A stretch of 64,000 bases of DNA from Chitinophaga solisilvae. GTDB lineage: Bacteria > Bacteroidota > Bacteroidia > Chitinophagales > Chitinophagaceae. Below are positions 42,608 to 52,572 of this stretch, one piece after another. Made by a program: the position numbers and the translations under genes. The stretch spans positions 496,001 to 560,000 of the forward strand of contig NZ_JAABOK010000002.1 of the NCBI RefSeq assembly GCF_009928525.1. Reading direction: 5' to 3'. Positions within the stretch are counted from its first letter, which is position 1, and the number at the start of each line of letters is the position of its first letter. The notes beneath the pieces were generated by a model, which saw only the letters and a program-made list of their open reading frames with translations, ran no database searches and was not told where the DNA came from.

Positions 42608-43760
42608 ACCGGTAAAAAGGCCGTCAGTCAGCGCCCCGTTTACCCTGCGCCCGCTGCTGATGGATGAAGATATTCCGGTGATCCATAACTGGGTGAACCG
42701 GGAATATGCCCGTTACTGGCAAATGCAGGATACCACCCTCGAAGAAGTCAGGGCTGTTTACACCAGTATTACGCAGGCCAAGGATTCCAGGGTGTACATG
42801 GGCTTCTATAACAACGAACCGGCATTCCTGCTGGAATGCTACTGGGTAATGAATGACCCGCTGGGCGAGTACTATGAGGTGCGCCCCGGAGATCATGGCT
42901 TCCATATCCTGGTAGCGCCACCCGATAAACGGATTGCCAATTTTACCTGGAACATCTTTACGGTGATCATCGATTTCATGCTTTCCGATCCGGCTGTAGA
43001 ACGGCTGGTGGTAGAGCCGGACGTGCGGAATGATAAGATACACGTACTCAACAAGAGAGCCGGTTTCGAATATCAGAAAATCATTGACCTGCCACATAAA
43101 CAGGCGTACCTGGCATTCTGTACCAGGGAACAGTACAACGCAGCGAAAGCAGCGGCGCACACAGCCTATACCTATGAACAGGAAGTACCCGGACTGGGAC
43201 GTTTTGCTTTCCGTTCACTGGAAATATCACAGGATATTCCACTGGTACATGACTGGGTAAACCGCCCCTATGCACAATACTGGCAGATGCAACATACCAG
43301 CCCGGATCAGGTGAAAACGGCCTATACAACCATTACACAGGCTTCCCACTCACACGCCTATATGGGATTTTACAATGACCAGCCAGCCTTCCTCTGGGAA
43401 AGCTACTGGGCTGTGAAAGACCCGATAGGCAGATATTATGATGTGCAGAACGGAGACTATGGCCTGCACCTGCTGGTGGCACCGGTGGAACACGCTATTC
43501 ATGGGTTTACCTATCATATACTGCGGACCATCATCGACTATATGCTGATTGATCCGGCAGTGGAAAGACTGATCGTAGAGCCGGATGTAAGAAATGAAAA
43601 GATGCATATACTCACCAGGCGGGTAGGATTTGAATACCAGCAAGAAGTACTGCTGCCGCAAAAGATGGCGTATCTGGCGTTCTGCACCAGGGCGCAATAT
43701 GCACATCAGACCAATCTGCCGGTGAATACCGTAACGCTGACAGATGCCGTGGAAAAGTGA
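42582..43760 (+). CDS. Tandem-domain GNAT acyltransferase of siderophore type (IucB/DesC-like)
   Basis: This 392-residue protein is two complete siderophore-type GNAT domains in a row (about 18-190 and 205-378). Both halves share DIPxxHxWVNRxYAxYWQMQ, YMGFYNxxPAFLxExYW, a His-containing strand (GFHILVAP / GLHLLVAP), DPAVERLxVEPDVRNxKxHxL and YLAFCTRxQY. A normal IucB/DesC enzyme has one domain of about 190 residues and acylates N-hydroxylysine or N-hydroxycadaverine. Both His and the EPDVRN acetyl-CoA region look intact, so both halves may be active. Two halves with different acyl donors is a reasonable hypothesis. Confidence 0.88.
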   Translation: MEKMLTGSEPVKRPSVSAPFTLRPLLMDEDIPVIHNWVNREYARYWQMQDTTLEEVRAVYTSITQAKDSRVYMGFYNNEPAFLLECYWVMNDPLGEYYEVRPGDHGFHILVAPPDKRIANFTWNIFTVIIDFMLSDPAVERLVVEPDVRNDKIHVLNKRAGFEYQKIIDLPHKQAYLAFCTREQYNAAKAAAHTAYTYEQEVPGLGRFAFRSLEISQDIPLVHDWVNRPYAQYWQMQHTSPDQVKTAYTTITQASHSHAYMGFYNDQPAFLWESYWAVKDPIGRYYDVQNGDYGLHLLVAPVEHAIHGFTYHILRTIIDYMLIDPAVERLIVEPDVRNEKMHILTRRVGFEYQQEVLLPQKMAYLAFCTRAQYAHQTNLPVNTVTLTDAVEK

Positions 43761-43863
43761 CCTTATTCATCATCACCAACAGAAGATATACCTGCATGGA
43801 CGATATCGTTGCTGAAAGCAACAGCGTCTGCAAATAAATTCAGTATTTAAAAATGCCAAGCAA

Positions 43864-45714
43864 ATGAAACCTCCTGTAAATGTTACCCCGGAGCAATCGG
43901 TCGCTCACCTGCACCCCGACGTATGGAGCCTGGTGAACCGGCTGCATATCCGTAAGATCATCTGTGAATTTGCACATGAACTTATTATTGCTCCACAACT
44001 GCAGTATAGTGAAAACGGATGGGGATATTATGTACTCCGCACAGACTTTCCTGATATTGAATACCGCTTCCGGGCCAGGGTACTGAGTCTGGATCACTGG
44101 TATATAGATACTGCTTCCCTCTCTAAATATATCGGCCAGGAAACTGCACCGCTGGAATCCCTGAGCTTTATCATTGAATTCCGTGAAACAATGGGACTCA
44201 GCGAAACGGTGATACCGGTATACCTGGAAGAGATCAACAGCACGCTTTGCGGCAGTGCCTATATGCATACCTATAATAAACTCACCGCAAAAGAACTGGC
44301 GGTAAGCGACTACCAGGTGATAGAACAGGCCATGATGGCCGGACACCCGTGCTTTATCGCCAACAACGGACGTATAGGTTTTGATTCCGCAGATTACCGG
44401 CAGTATGCGCCTGAGGCAGCAGATCCGCTGGCGCTGATCTGGGTGGCGGCACACCGCAGCCGTTCCGGCTATGCCGGCGTAACTGGTCTTGACTATGATA
44501 CACTGATCGCTGATGAACTGGGTGCGGAAGTACTGGCAGCATTTAAACAGCAGCTGACCGGTAAAGGACTGCATCCGGATGATTATTATTTTATACCCCT
44601 GCATCCCTGGCAGTGGTTTAATAAACTGGTTAATTTATTTGCTACAGATATTGCCGAACAGCAGCTCGTATACCTTGGCTATGGCAATGACTACTACCTG
44701 CCGCAGCAGTCTATCCGTACCTTTTATAACATTACTTCTCCGCATCGCCGGTATACCAAAACCTCCCTCTCTATCCTGAATATGGGCTTTATGAGAGGGT
44801 TACACGCCAGCTTTGTCGTTACCTCGCCTCCTATCAGTGAATGGGTAAACGGTGTGGTGCAGGCAGACGATTATCTCCGTGAAAAAGGATTTGTACTGCT
44901 GGAAGAAGTAGCCGCTGCAGGATACACCAATCCGCACTATGCAGCCATTATTAAAGATGATAACGCTTCCTATAACGGGATGCTCTCTGTTTTGTGGCGG
45001 GAAAGCCCTGTTACAAAATTACGCCCCGGTCAGCGGATGATGACCATGGCTGCGCTGCTGCACGTAGACAGCTATGGCAATGCGTTATTGCCCGAACTCA
45101 TCAAAGCCTCCGGACTTACTACCCACAAGTGGATAGAACGCTACCTGGATGCTTATCTCAGTCCGTTATTACATTGCTACTACACACACGATATGCGGTT
45201 TATGCCACATGGTGAAAACCTGATCCTGATACTGGAAGATCATATACCCGTAGGTGCAATTATGAAAGATATCGGAGAAGAAATTGCCGTGCTGAACGAG
45301 GAAATACCCATGCCTGATAATGTGAAACAGATCTATATGAAGGTCGCCCCTGAATTAAGGATCCTGTCCATTTTTACCCAGGCTTTTGATTGCTTCTTCC
45401 GTTTCCTTTCGGCGTTGCTGGTAGAACATGCGGACTTCCCGGAAGAGCAGTTCTGGCAGCTGGCTGCAGGCTGTATAGGAAAGTACCAGGAGCAGCATCC
45501 GGACCTGCAGGATAAGTACGACCGGATTGACCTGTTTGCCCCGGAAATCGTAAAGACATGCCTGAACCGTTTGCAGATACGCAATAACCGCAAAATGGTG
45601 GACCACATGTACAATCCATTCAAAAGCCAGCAGTTTGCCGGTACGCTGAAGAACCCCATGGCAGCCTATAAGCCGCAGCCGGTATTGACAGCGCCTTTAG
45701 CCGGACAGGCATAA
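43864..45714 (+). CDS. NIS siderophore synthetase 1 (IucA/IucC family)
   Basis: This 616-residue protein belongs to the NRPS-independent siderophore synthetases, which use ATP to adenylate a carboxylate and condense it with an amine or hydroxylamine. Family segments include MMAGHPCFIANNGRIGF, PLHPWQWFNKLVN, PQQSIRTFYNITSP, KTSLSILNMGFMRGL, RPGQRMMTMAALL, FMPHGENLILIL and GAIMKDIGEEIAV. The presence of FMPHGENLI and IMKDIGEE places it near the type C (IucC/AlcC/DesD) group by eye. Intergenic distances (103 bp before, 30 bp after) keep it in the operon. Confidence 0.92.
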   Translation: MKPPVNVTPEQSVAHLHPDVWSLVNRLHIRKIICEFAHELIIAPQLQYSENGWGYYVLRTDFPDIEYRFRARVLSLDHWYIDTASLSKYIGQETAPLESLSFIIEFRETMGLSETVIPVYLEEINSTLCGSAYMHTYNKLTAKELAVSDYQVIEQAMMAGHPCFIANNGRIGFDSADYRQYAPEAADPLALIWVAAHRSRSGYAGVTGLDYDTLIADELGAEVLAAFKQQLTGKGLHPDDYYFIPLHPWQWFNKLVNLFATDIAEQQLVYLGYGNDYYLPQQSIRTFYNITSPHRRYTKTSLSILNMGFMRGLHASFVVTSPPISEWVNGVVQADDYLREKGFVLLEEVAAAGYTNPHYAAIIKDDNASYNGMLSVLWRESPVTKLRPGQRMMTMAALLHVDSYGNALLPELIKASGLTTHKWIERYLDAYLSPLLHCYYTHDMRFMPHGENLILILEDHIPVGAIMKDIGEEIAVLNEEIPMPDNVKQIYMKVAPELRILSIFTQAFDCFFRFLSALLVEHADFPEEQFWQLAAGCIGKYQEQHPDLQDKYDRIDLFAPEIVKTCLNRLQIRNNRKMVDHMYNPFKSQQFAGTLKNPMAAYKPQPVLTAPLAGQA

Positions 45715-45744
45715 TGCTTTTTTGAAACGTTTAACAACAGACAA

Positions 45745-47550
45745 ATGGAAACAACTCATAGTATATTTCAGCCACAGGCTATCAATCATATTCAACCGGA
45801 AATATGGCGTAAGGTAACACGGTTGTTTATCAGAAAAATAATTGCCGAACTGGCGCATGAAGGCATACTTCATCCGGAGTTGCAGTCAGAAAAAAACGGA
45901 TGGGGTAATTACCTGTTACGATCCGGCAAACACGATGTCATCTACCGCTTCTCCGCCCGTGTGCTCCGCCTTAATCACTGGTGTGTAAATCCTGATTCTA
46001 TAGAGAAGATCGCCGGAGGCGACGTTGCAGCACCGGAGGCCATCAGTTTTATTACAGATCTTAACGATCAGATTGGTATTGCGCCCGAAGCATTACCCGA
46101 CTATATGGAAGAAGTGGCTGGCACCTTGTATGGCAGCGCTTACATACATACGCATAATACGCTTTCTGCTGAATATCTGGCCACCGCAGATTATCAGGAG
46201 ATAGAAAGATCCATGACAGGCCACCCCCGGTTTATTACCAATAACGGAAGGGTGGGCTTTGATATGACGGATTACCGGCAGTATGCTCCGGAGGCAGCTG
46301 TGCCGCTTTCACTTATCTGGATTGCCGGTCATAAAAGCCACGCAGAATTTACGGCTATTGAAGGGCTTCACTGGGAACAATTCATCAGGCAGGAACTCAG
46401 TGCTTCAGACTATGATGCCTTCCGCAGTGTACTGACAGGAAAAGGGCTTGACCCGGATCAGTATTTCTTTATGCCGGTACATCCATGGCAGTGGTATAAC
46501 AAACTGCTGAATGTATTTGCGCCGGACATTGCCGGTAACCGGCTGGTATGTCTGGGTTACAGTGAAGATAAATATCTGCCGCAGCAATCTATCCGTACTT
46601 TCTTTAACAGTAGCAATCCTGCCAGGTGTTATGTAAAAACTGCGCTGGGCATTCTTAATATGGGATATGTGCGGATTCTTTCTCCTTACTTTATGCGGAC
46701 AACACCTGCTATCAATGAGTGGGTATATGATATAGCAGAAAAGGATCCGTACCTGCAGGAAAACGGATTCCGGGTATTACGGGAGCTGGCGGCGGTAGGA
46801 TATACGAATCAGTATTACGAAGCCGCTTTGCAGGGAGATAGCCCATACAAGAAAATGCTTGCTTCCCTCTGGCGGGAAAGCCCTGTGTCCCGGCTGCGTC
46901 CCGGACAACGTATCATGACAATGGCGGCACTGTTGCATACCGATACAAACGGCTATGCCCTGTTACCCGCGCTGATACGTACTTCCGGGCTGTCTGCCTC
47001 CGCATGGATACAACAATACCTGCATTGTTATTTAAGGCCCCTGCTCCATTGCTTCTACCAATACCAGCTGGTATTTATGCCTCATGGCGAAAACATTGTG
47101 CTGGTACTGGAAAATCACGTGCCTGTTAATGCCATTATGAAAGACATCGGGGAAGAAGTAACGCTGATGGATACTGCTGTAACGCTGCCTGCACTCGCAC
47201 AGCGGATACAGGTAGACGTACCGGCATCCTTCCGGACAAAGCCCATGTTTACCCAGCTTTTCGATGGCATTTTCCGCTTTATCGCCGCCATACTGGTGGA
47301 AGAAAATGTTCTCGGTGAACAGGAATTCTGGCAGCTGGTGGGCGCCTGTGTGCGTGAATACCAGGAACAGCATCCGGCACTGGCTCACCGGTTTACGCAG
47401 GATGATCTGTTCGCTGAAGTGATTGCACCGGATGCACTGAACAAAATGCAGATACTTAACAGCCGGAAGTTGCGTGACAGGGCCAACCCTTTCGACGTGC
47501 CTTCCATCGGCGAGGTGCAGAACCCTATTACAGCATACAGAAATAAATGA
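45745..47550 (+). CDS. NIS siderophore synthetase 2 (IucA/IucC family)
   Basis: This 601-residue paralogue of the preceding gene aligns with it along the whole length: TGHPRFITNNGRVGF, PVHPWQWYNKLLN, PQQSIRTFFNSSNP, KTALGILNMGYVRIL, RPGQRIMTMAALLH, FMPHGENIVLVLE and NAIMKDIGEEVTL. The ends differ. Two neighbouring synthetases usually perform successive condensations of a hydroxamate siderophore, for example first acylation and then dimerisation or macrocyclisation. Which one acts first cannot be read here. The last 4 bp (ATGA) overlap the oligopeptidase start. Confidence 0.92.
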   Translation: METTHSIFQPQAINHIQPEIWRKVTRLFIRKIIAELAHEGILHPELQSEKNGWGNYLLRSGKHDVIYRFSARVLRLNHWCVNPDSIEKIAGGDVAAPEAISFITDLNDQIGIAPEALPDYMEEVAGTLYGSAYIHTHNTLSAEYLATADYQEIERSMTGHPRFITNNGRVGFDMTDYRQYAPEAAVPLSLIWIAGHKSHAEFTAIEGLHWEQFIRQELSASDYDAFRSVLTGKGLDPDQYFFMPVHPWQWYNKLLNVFAPDIAGNRLVCLGYSEDKYLPQQSIRTFFNSSNPARCYVKTALGILNMGYVRILSPYFMRTTPAINEWVYDIAEKDPYLQENGFRVLRELAAVGYTNQYYEAALQGDSPYKKMLASLWRESPVSRLRPGQRIMTMAALLHTDTNGYALLPALIRTSGLSASAWIQQYLHCYLRPLLHCFYQYQLVFMPHGENIVLVLENHVPVNAIMKDIGEEVTLMDTAVTLPALAQRIQVDVPASFRTKPMFTQLFDGIFRFIAAILVEENVLGEQEFWQLVGACVREYQEQHPALAHRFTQDDLFAEVIAPDALNKMQILNSRKLRDRANPFDVPSIGEVQNPITAYRNK

Positions 47551-49727
47551 TTATGCAGATCCGGATATTATTTATGACGATGCTGGCCGGTATAGCCATG
47601 CATATCACCGCCGGTGCTGCACACGCACAATCTGCGGAGGGAGGCGGTGAACCATTGCATTATCCCCGGACAGTCAGGGAAAATACAACCGATAATTATT
47701 TCGGAACGATGGTCGCCGACCCGTACCGCTGGCTGGAAAACGATACCACCGGCCGCATTCCGCAATGGATAGCGGCGCAGGAAAAACTGACAAACAATTA
47801 CCTGGAGCAGATACCATATCGCGGAGAGATGCAGGAATACCTGTCTGCCACCTGGAACTATGCGAAAGAAACGCAGCCTGTAAAGGCAGGCGCCTGCTAT
47901 TTCTTCACCCGTAACAATGGTGTACAGAATCAGGCCGTCTGGTATCTGAAAGAGGGGCCTGAAGGGAAGGAGATCGAATTGCTGAACCCCAACAGGCTGT
48001 CTGCCAGCGGCACAACCGCAGCAACGGTACTGAGCTTTTCCGGGAACGGACGTTACCTCGCCTTTGCCGTTGCCGAGTCGGGGTCCGACTGGAATACCAT
48101 TCAGGTAATGGATCTTACAACACGTCAGCTGCTGAAGGATAGCCTCCGGTGGGTGAAGTTCCCGCGTGCCGCCTGGAAAGGCGATGGCTTTTACTATAGC
48201 CGCTATCCGGCCACGGAACAACACGCTGCACTGTCTGCCGGCAACACCCTGAACCAGGTATATTATCATCGCATAGGCGATGCGCAGTCGCAGGACAGCC
48301 TGATATTTGAAGACCGGCGTAACCCCCGGCTCAGCGTAGCAGCATTCGTAACGGAAGATGAACGTTTCCTGATCCTTTCCGTGCTGCCGGGTTCATTTCT
48401 GGGTTTCAAGCTGACCACATCCACCGGTAATGCCCTGTACTATCAGGATCTTCATCAGCAGGGCAGCCGCATCATGCCGCTTGTAGAAGGATATAATCAT
48501 CACAATATTATTGTAGATAATGTGGGTGAAAAACTATTGCTACAGACGGACCGTGGTGCATTGAACAACCGGGTAGTGCTGATAGATCCGCGTCATCCTG
48601 AAGAGAAGAACTGGACATCACTGATTGCGGAACGGCCGGAATCGCTGGATAATATTGACCTGGGCGGCGGTTATCTCTGGGCATTTTACCTGAAAAATGC
48701 CAGTACGCTGGTGCGGCAATACGATTACCAGGGACGCATGATCCGGGAAGTACCGTTGCCGGCGATCGGCGTTGCCAGCAGCTTCAGCGCAGGACGGCAG
48801 GATAAGGAGGTATACTATTCGTTCACAAATTTTACCACTCCGGTCACCATCTACCGGTATAACATCAGCAGTGGTAAATCCTCGTTGTACAGAAAGCCGG
48901 CATTCACCGGCAGTACAGAGGGATATGTAACAAAACAGGTGTTCGTTACCTCAAAGGATGGCACCCGCGTGCCTATGTTCATTGTTCATAAAGCCGGTAT
49001 TAAACCTGATGGTAATCGTCCTGTGTTCATGCAGGGCCATGGCGGTTTTAAGCGTAACCTGACTCCTTTTTTCAGTGTTGCCAGGATGATGTTCCTGGAA
49101 CGGGGCGGCATCTATGCGCAGCCCAATCTGCGTGGTGGTAATGAATATGGAGAAGCCTGGCACAAGGGAGGCATGCTGGCAAACAAGCAGCATGTATTTG
49201 ATGATTTTACAGCAGCCACGCAATACCTGATCAGAGAAGGGTATACCAATCCTTCAAAGATTGCCGTCACGGGCGTATCTACAGGCGCCATCATGGTGGC
49301 GGCATGTATCAACCAGCACCCTGAACTGTTTAAAGTGGCTGTTCCGGTGGTAGGAGCGATGGACATGCTGCGGTATCATAAGTTCACCATTGGCAGCACC
49401 TGGGCCGAAGAATACGGCACCAGCGATAACCCGGAGCAGTTTGCCTACCTGATAAAATATTCTCCGCTGCATAATATAAAAGCAGGCACTCATTATCCTG
49501 CTACGCTGATACTGACAGCAGATCATGATGATACCGTTGTTCCGGCTCACTCCTTCAAGTATGCGGCCACCCTGCAGGAAAAGCAGGGCGGCGATAACCC
49601 CGTGCTGATACGGATAGACCGGAATTCAGGACACGGGCCAGGTAAGCCGACAACAAAACAGATAGCGGAAGCTGCAGACGTGTGGAGTTTTGTATTCCAG
49701 CAGTTGCAGATGCAATGGGTCAGATAA
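47547..49727 (+). CDS. Secreted prolyl oligopeptidase-family (S9A) serine peptidase
   Basis: This 726-residue protein has a signal peptide (MLAGIAMHITAGAAHAQS), placing it in the periplasm or outside. The N-terminal DPYRWLEN motif and a beta-propeller region precede an alpha/beta-hydrolase domain with Ser578 in GVSTG, Asp661 in ADHDDTVVP and His696 in NSGHGPG. The nucleophile elbow is GVSTGA rather than the usual GGSNGG. It starts inside the stop of the NIS gene (ATGA), so it is translationally coupled to siderophore synthesis. Possible jobs are releasing iron by cutting the imported siderophore, or removing a protecting group; both are inference. Confidence 0.85.
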   Translation: MIMQIRILFMTMLAGIAMHITAGAAHAQSAEGGGEPLHYPRTVRENTTDNYFGTMVADPYRWLENDTTGRIPQWIAAQEKLTNNYLEQIPYRGEMQEYLSATWNYAKETQPVKAGACYFFTRNNGVQNQAVWYLKEGPEGKEIELLNPNRLSASGTTAATVLSFSGNGRYLAFAVAESGSDWNTIQVMDLTTRQLLKDSLRWVKFPRAAWKGDGFYYSRYPATEQHAALSAGNTLNQVYYHRIGDAQSQDSLIFEDRRNPRLSVAAFVTEDERFLILSVLPGSFLGFKLTTSTGNALYYQDLHQQGSRIMPLVEGYNHHNIIVDNVGEKLLLQTDRGALNNRVVLIDPRHPEEKNWTSLIAERPESLDNIDLGGGYLWAFYLKNASTLVRQYDYQGRMIREVPLPAIGVASSFSAGRQDKEVYYSFTNFTTPVTIYRYNISSGKSSLYRKPAFTGSTEGYVTKQVFVTSKDGTRVPMFIVHKAGIKPDGNRPVFMQGHGGFKRNLTPFFSVARMMFLERGGIYAQPNLRGGNEYGEAWHKGGMLANKQHVFDDFTAATQYLIREGYTNPSKIAVTGVSTGAIMVAACINQHPELFKVAVPVVGAMDMLRYHKFTIGSTWAEEYGTSDNPEQFAYLIKYSPLHNIKAGTHYPATLILTADHDDTVVPAHSFKYAATLQEKQGGDNPVLIRIDRNSGHGPGKPTTKQIAEAADVWSFVFQQLQMQWVR

Positions 49728-49789
49728 TCTTTATTCCGGCAATGCCGGTGACAGATGGCATTTAAGTTTTAACCGTACAATCAGAAAAA

Positions 49790-51112
49790 ATGGATACAAA
49801 ACCAGTATATACAATTATTGGTATCGGAATAGGCCCTTTTAACCTGGGCCTGGCCGCTTTATTACAACCAGTGGAAGAGATCTCCGCATTGTTTTTTGAC
49901 CAGACAGACATGTTCAACTGGCATGCAGGTTTAATGCTCCAGAATACTACCCTGCAGGACCCGTTCATGGGTACCGACCTGGTAACTATGGCAGATCCCA
50001 CCAGCAAGTACAGCTTTCTCAATTTCCTGAAGCATACAGGCCGGTTATACCGGTTCTTTATCCGTCATGATTTTTACATGCTTCGCCGGGAATACAATGC
50101 TTATTGTCAATGGGTAGCAGCGCAGCTCAGCAGTTGCCGCTTCTCCCATAAGGTAACTGCTGTAACTTACCAGGAAGGATTATATGCTGTAACAGTGCTG
50201 AATAAACTTACAGGTGAAACAGCCGTATACCATGCAGAGAAATTGGTGCTGGGTACCGGTACACAACCTTATCTGCCGCCTTTTGTAGACAAAACCGCGA
50301 CACCCGGTGTGATGCATTCATCGGAATACCTGGCGCATAAGGAAAGCATATTGAGAGAAGGCGAACTGACAATCGTCGGCTCCGGACAAAGTGCCGCAGA
50401 AATTTTTTATGACCTGTTACCTGAAGCCAGGAACGGTTTCCGGCTGAACTGGTTCACCCGTTCCGACAGGTTCTTTCCGATGGAACATTCCAAACTTACG
50501 CTGGAAATCAGTTCACACAACTATGTGGACTACTTCTATGATCTTGCTCCGCAGCAGCGCGCGAAAATACTGAGAACGCAGGCAACACTTTCCAAGGGAA
50601 TCAACTACAGCCTTATAGATCAGATCTATGACCTGCTGTATGAGATGACCGTTGGTGGTGAGCGGGTAAACGTATTGCTGCGATCCAATTGTGAACTGAA
50701 CACTATTGTTCCCGCAGCGGGAGGAGGATATGCGCTGCATTTTACGCAGGTACAGCAGCAGCAGGACTTTACCCATCAGGCAGGACCGTTATTGCTGGCA
50801 ACGGGTTACCGCTATCACCAGCCGGCATGTCTGAACGGTATTGCCGGTCGCATCAGCCGTCATGCAGACGGGTCTTACAATGCCTCCCGTAATTACGCCA
50901 TTGATATCAACCACAACGAGATATTCATACAGAATGCGGAAACGCAGACCCATGGCTTTACTGCACCGGATCTCAGTCTGGGAGCCTATCGTAATTCCTG
51001 GATCATCAATACCATCAGTGGCCGTGAAGTTTATACGCTGGAAGAAGAAGTCGCCTACCAGCATTTTGGGAGCGCCGTTGTACCGGCGCCGGCGGCTGCA
51101 ATGAGTTATTAA
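49790..51112 (+). CDS. L-lysine/ornithine N-monooxygenase-type hydroxylase (IucD/DesB-like)
   Basis: This 440-residue flavoprotein has the FAD motif GIGIGPFNLGLAALL at the N-terminus, the NADPH-binding GSGQSAAEIFYDL near residue 200 and the C-terminal ATGYRYHQP segment. This is the order of siderophore N-hydroxylating monooxygenases. They convert the terminal amine of lysine, ornithine or cadaverine to a hydroxylamine, using O2 and NADPH. With a decarboxylase in the same operon, the DesB-like reaction on cadaverine is the likeliest. It follows the oligopeptidase by 62 bp and precedes a MATE exporter by 23 bp. Confidence 0.92.
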   Translation: MDTKPVYTIIGIGIGPFNLGLAALLQPVEEISALFFDQTDMFNWHAGLMLQNTTLQDPFMGTDLVTMADPTSKYSFLNFLKHTGRLYRFFIRHDFYMLRREYNAYCQWVAAQLSSCRFSHKVTAVTYQEGLYAVTVLNKLTGETAVYHAEKLVLGTGTQPYLPPFVDKTATPGVMHSSEYLAHKESILREGELTIVGSGQSAAEIFYDLLPEARNGFRLNWFTRSDRFFPMEHSKLTLEISSHNYVDYFYDLAPQQRAKILRTQATLSKGINYSLIDQIYDLLYEMTVGGERVNVLLRSNCELNTIVPAAGGGYALHFTQVQQQQDFTHQAGPLLLATGYRYHQPACLNGIAGRISRHADGSYNASRNYAIDINHNEIFIQNAETQTHGFTAPDLSLGAYRNSWIINTISGREVYTLEEEVAYQHFGSAVVPAPAAAMSY

Positions 51113-51135
51113 CCATTAAAGAAAGATAAGGTATT

Positions 51136-52542
51136 ATGATGACGCTGTTTGTCAGGACCCGTTCCGTTTTAAATCTTTTTAAGATCGCCATGCTGGGGAA
51201 GGAAAAGAATTTCACTTCCAGCAGTGTTGCCAGGGCTGCTTTTCTGTTGTCTCTCCCCGCTATGATAGAGCTGCTGATAGAGTCGATGTTTGTTGTAGTA
51301 GATCTGTTGTATGTGAGCCGGCTTGGAGACAGCGCTATTACCATTGCCGGTATGATCGGTACGGTGGTGCTGGTGATCTATTCTATACCGGTAGGATTAA
51401 ATATAGCCGCCAGCGCTCTGATTGCCAGACGGATAGGAGAGCGGAAACCCAGGGCGGCAGGCCTCACAGCGGTGCAGTCTATCTACACCGGTATAATAGC
51501 AGCCGTGTTATTTGGTGTGCTGGCGATCATCTTCAACAGGCAATTATTCTATGCGATCGGCGCATCTGAGCGGTTGGCAACGGAAGGGGATCTTTATTCA
51601 AAGATACGTTTCGGGTGTATCATATTTCTGATGCTGCGGGTGTTGCTGAATGGTATCTTCCGTGGCTCCGGCGATGCCGCGATGGCGATGCGGGCATTCC
51701 TGCTTGCCTTTATCGTGAATGCAGTGGCAGGAGGTATATTCATTTTCGGTTTCGGCCCTGTGCCGGCTATGGGGCTGGTAGGGGCAGCCATCGGTAACGG
51801 AATTGGTAACCTGGCGGCGGTATGTTACCAGTTCTGGTACCTGGGCAGCAAACGTAATGTGCTGGTCATCGGCCGGCGGGAACTGATGATTGTACCCGCC
51901 ATCATGAAGCGGCTGCTGCAACTCGGGTCGGCAGGTACGTTACAATACCTGATACCCGCTTCCAGCTGGTTGCTCATGATTACCATTGTGGCACAGCTGG
52001 GAGAAGCAACATTAACGGGTTACATTATTGCAGACCGCATTATTATCTGTGCCACATTGCCTGCCTGGGGCATCGCCAATGCGGCAGGGGTACTTACCGG
52101 TCAGAATCTGGGCGCCGGACAGCCAGAGCGGGCGGAGCAATCAGTATGGAAAACCGGCTTCTTCAATATGTGTTTTCTGGGGTCTGTTTCGCTGGTGATG
52201 ATGCTGTTTACCGGAAAGATAGTAGGATTGTTTACCAGTGAGGCAGCGGTGGCGGAACAGGCGGTATTGTACCTGCGTTGCATGACCATCGCCTTCTTTT
52301 TCTTCGGATATACGATGGTCATCTCCCGGTCGTTGAATGCTGCAGGGCAGGTGCGGGTGGTAACCTGGCTGTATGTGCTCATGTTCTACATCGTGCAGCT
52401 GCCGCTGGCATATCTGCTGGGCGTTACCATGGGATGGGGCTCCAAAGGTATTTTTGGCGCCATATTGTTTTCGGAAGTGGTGCTGGCCGCAGGGTGCCTG
52501 ATTATTTTCCGGAAGGGAACCTGGAAACGCATACGGATATAG
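51136..52542 (+). CDS. MATE-family exporter (probable siderophore efflux)
   Basis: The 468-residue product has twelve hydrophobic segments in two MATE repeats; SLPAMIELLIESMFVVVDLLYVSRLG and GNGIGNLAAVCYQFWYLGSK match the first repeat. MATE pumps use Na+ or H+ to expel small molecules. The position inside the biosynthetic operon makes the finished siderophore the likely substrate. The second ATG codon (51139) is an equally good start. Confidence 0.9.
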   Translation: MMTLFVRTRSVLNLFKIAMLGKEKNFTSSSVARAAFLLSLPAMIELLIESMFVVVDLLYVSRLGDSAITIAGMIGTVVLVIYSIPVGLNIAASALIARRIGERKPRAAGLTAVQSIYTGIIAAVLFGVLAIIFNRQLFYAIGASERLATEGDLYSKIRFGCIIFLMLRVLLNGIFRGSGDAAMAMRAFLLAFIVNAVAGGIFIFGFGPVPAMGLVGAAIGNGIGNLAAVCYQFWYLGSKRNVLVIGRRELMIVPAIMKRLLQLGSAGTLQYLIPASSWLLMITIVAQLGEATLTGYIIADRIIICATLPAWGIANAAGVLTGQNLGAGQPERAEQSVWKTGFFNMCFLGSVSLVMMLFTGKIVGLFTSEAAVAEQAVLYLRCMTIAFFFFGYTMVISRSLNAAGQVRVVTWLYVLMFYIVQLPLAYLLGVTMGWGSKGIFGAILFSEVVLAAGCLIIFRKGTWKRIRI

Positions 52543-52572
52543 TCATTTATTGTTTGTATTAAACTTGTTCTG

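Noticed and set aside
43840..44604. 254-codon minus-strand frame inside NIS synthetase 1
   Set aside because: Shadow frame; all conserved NIS segments lie on the plus strand.
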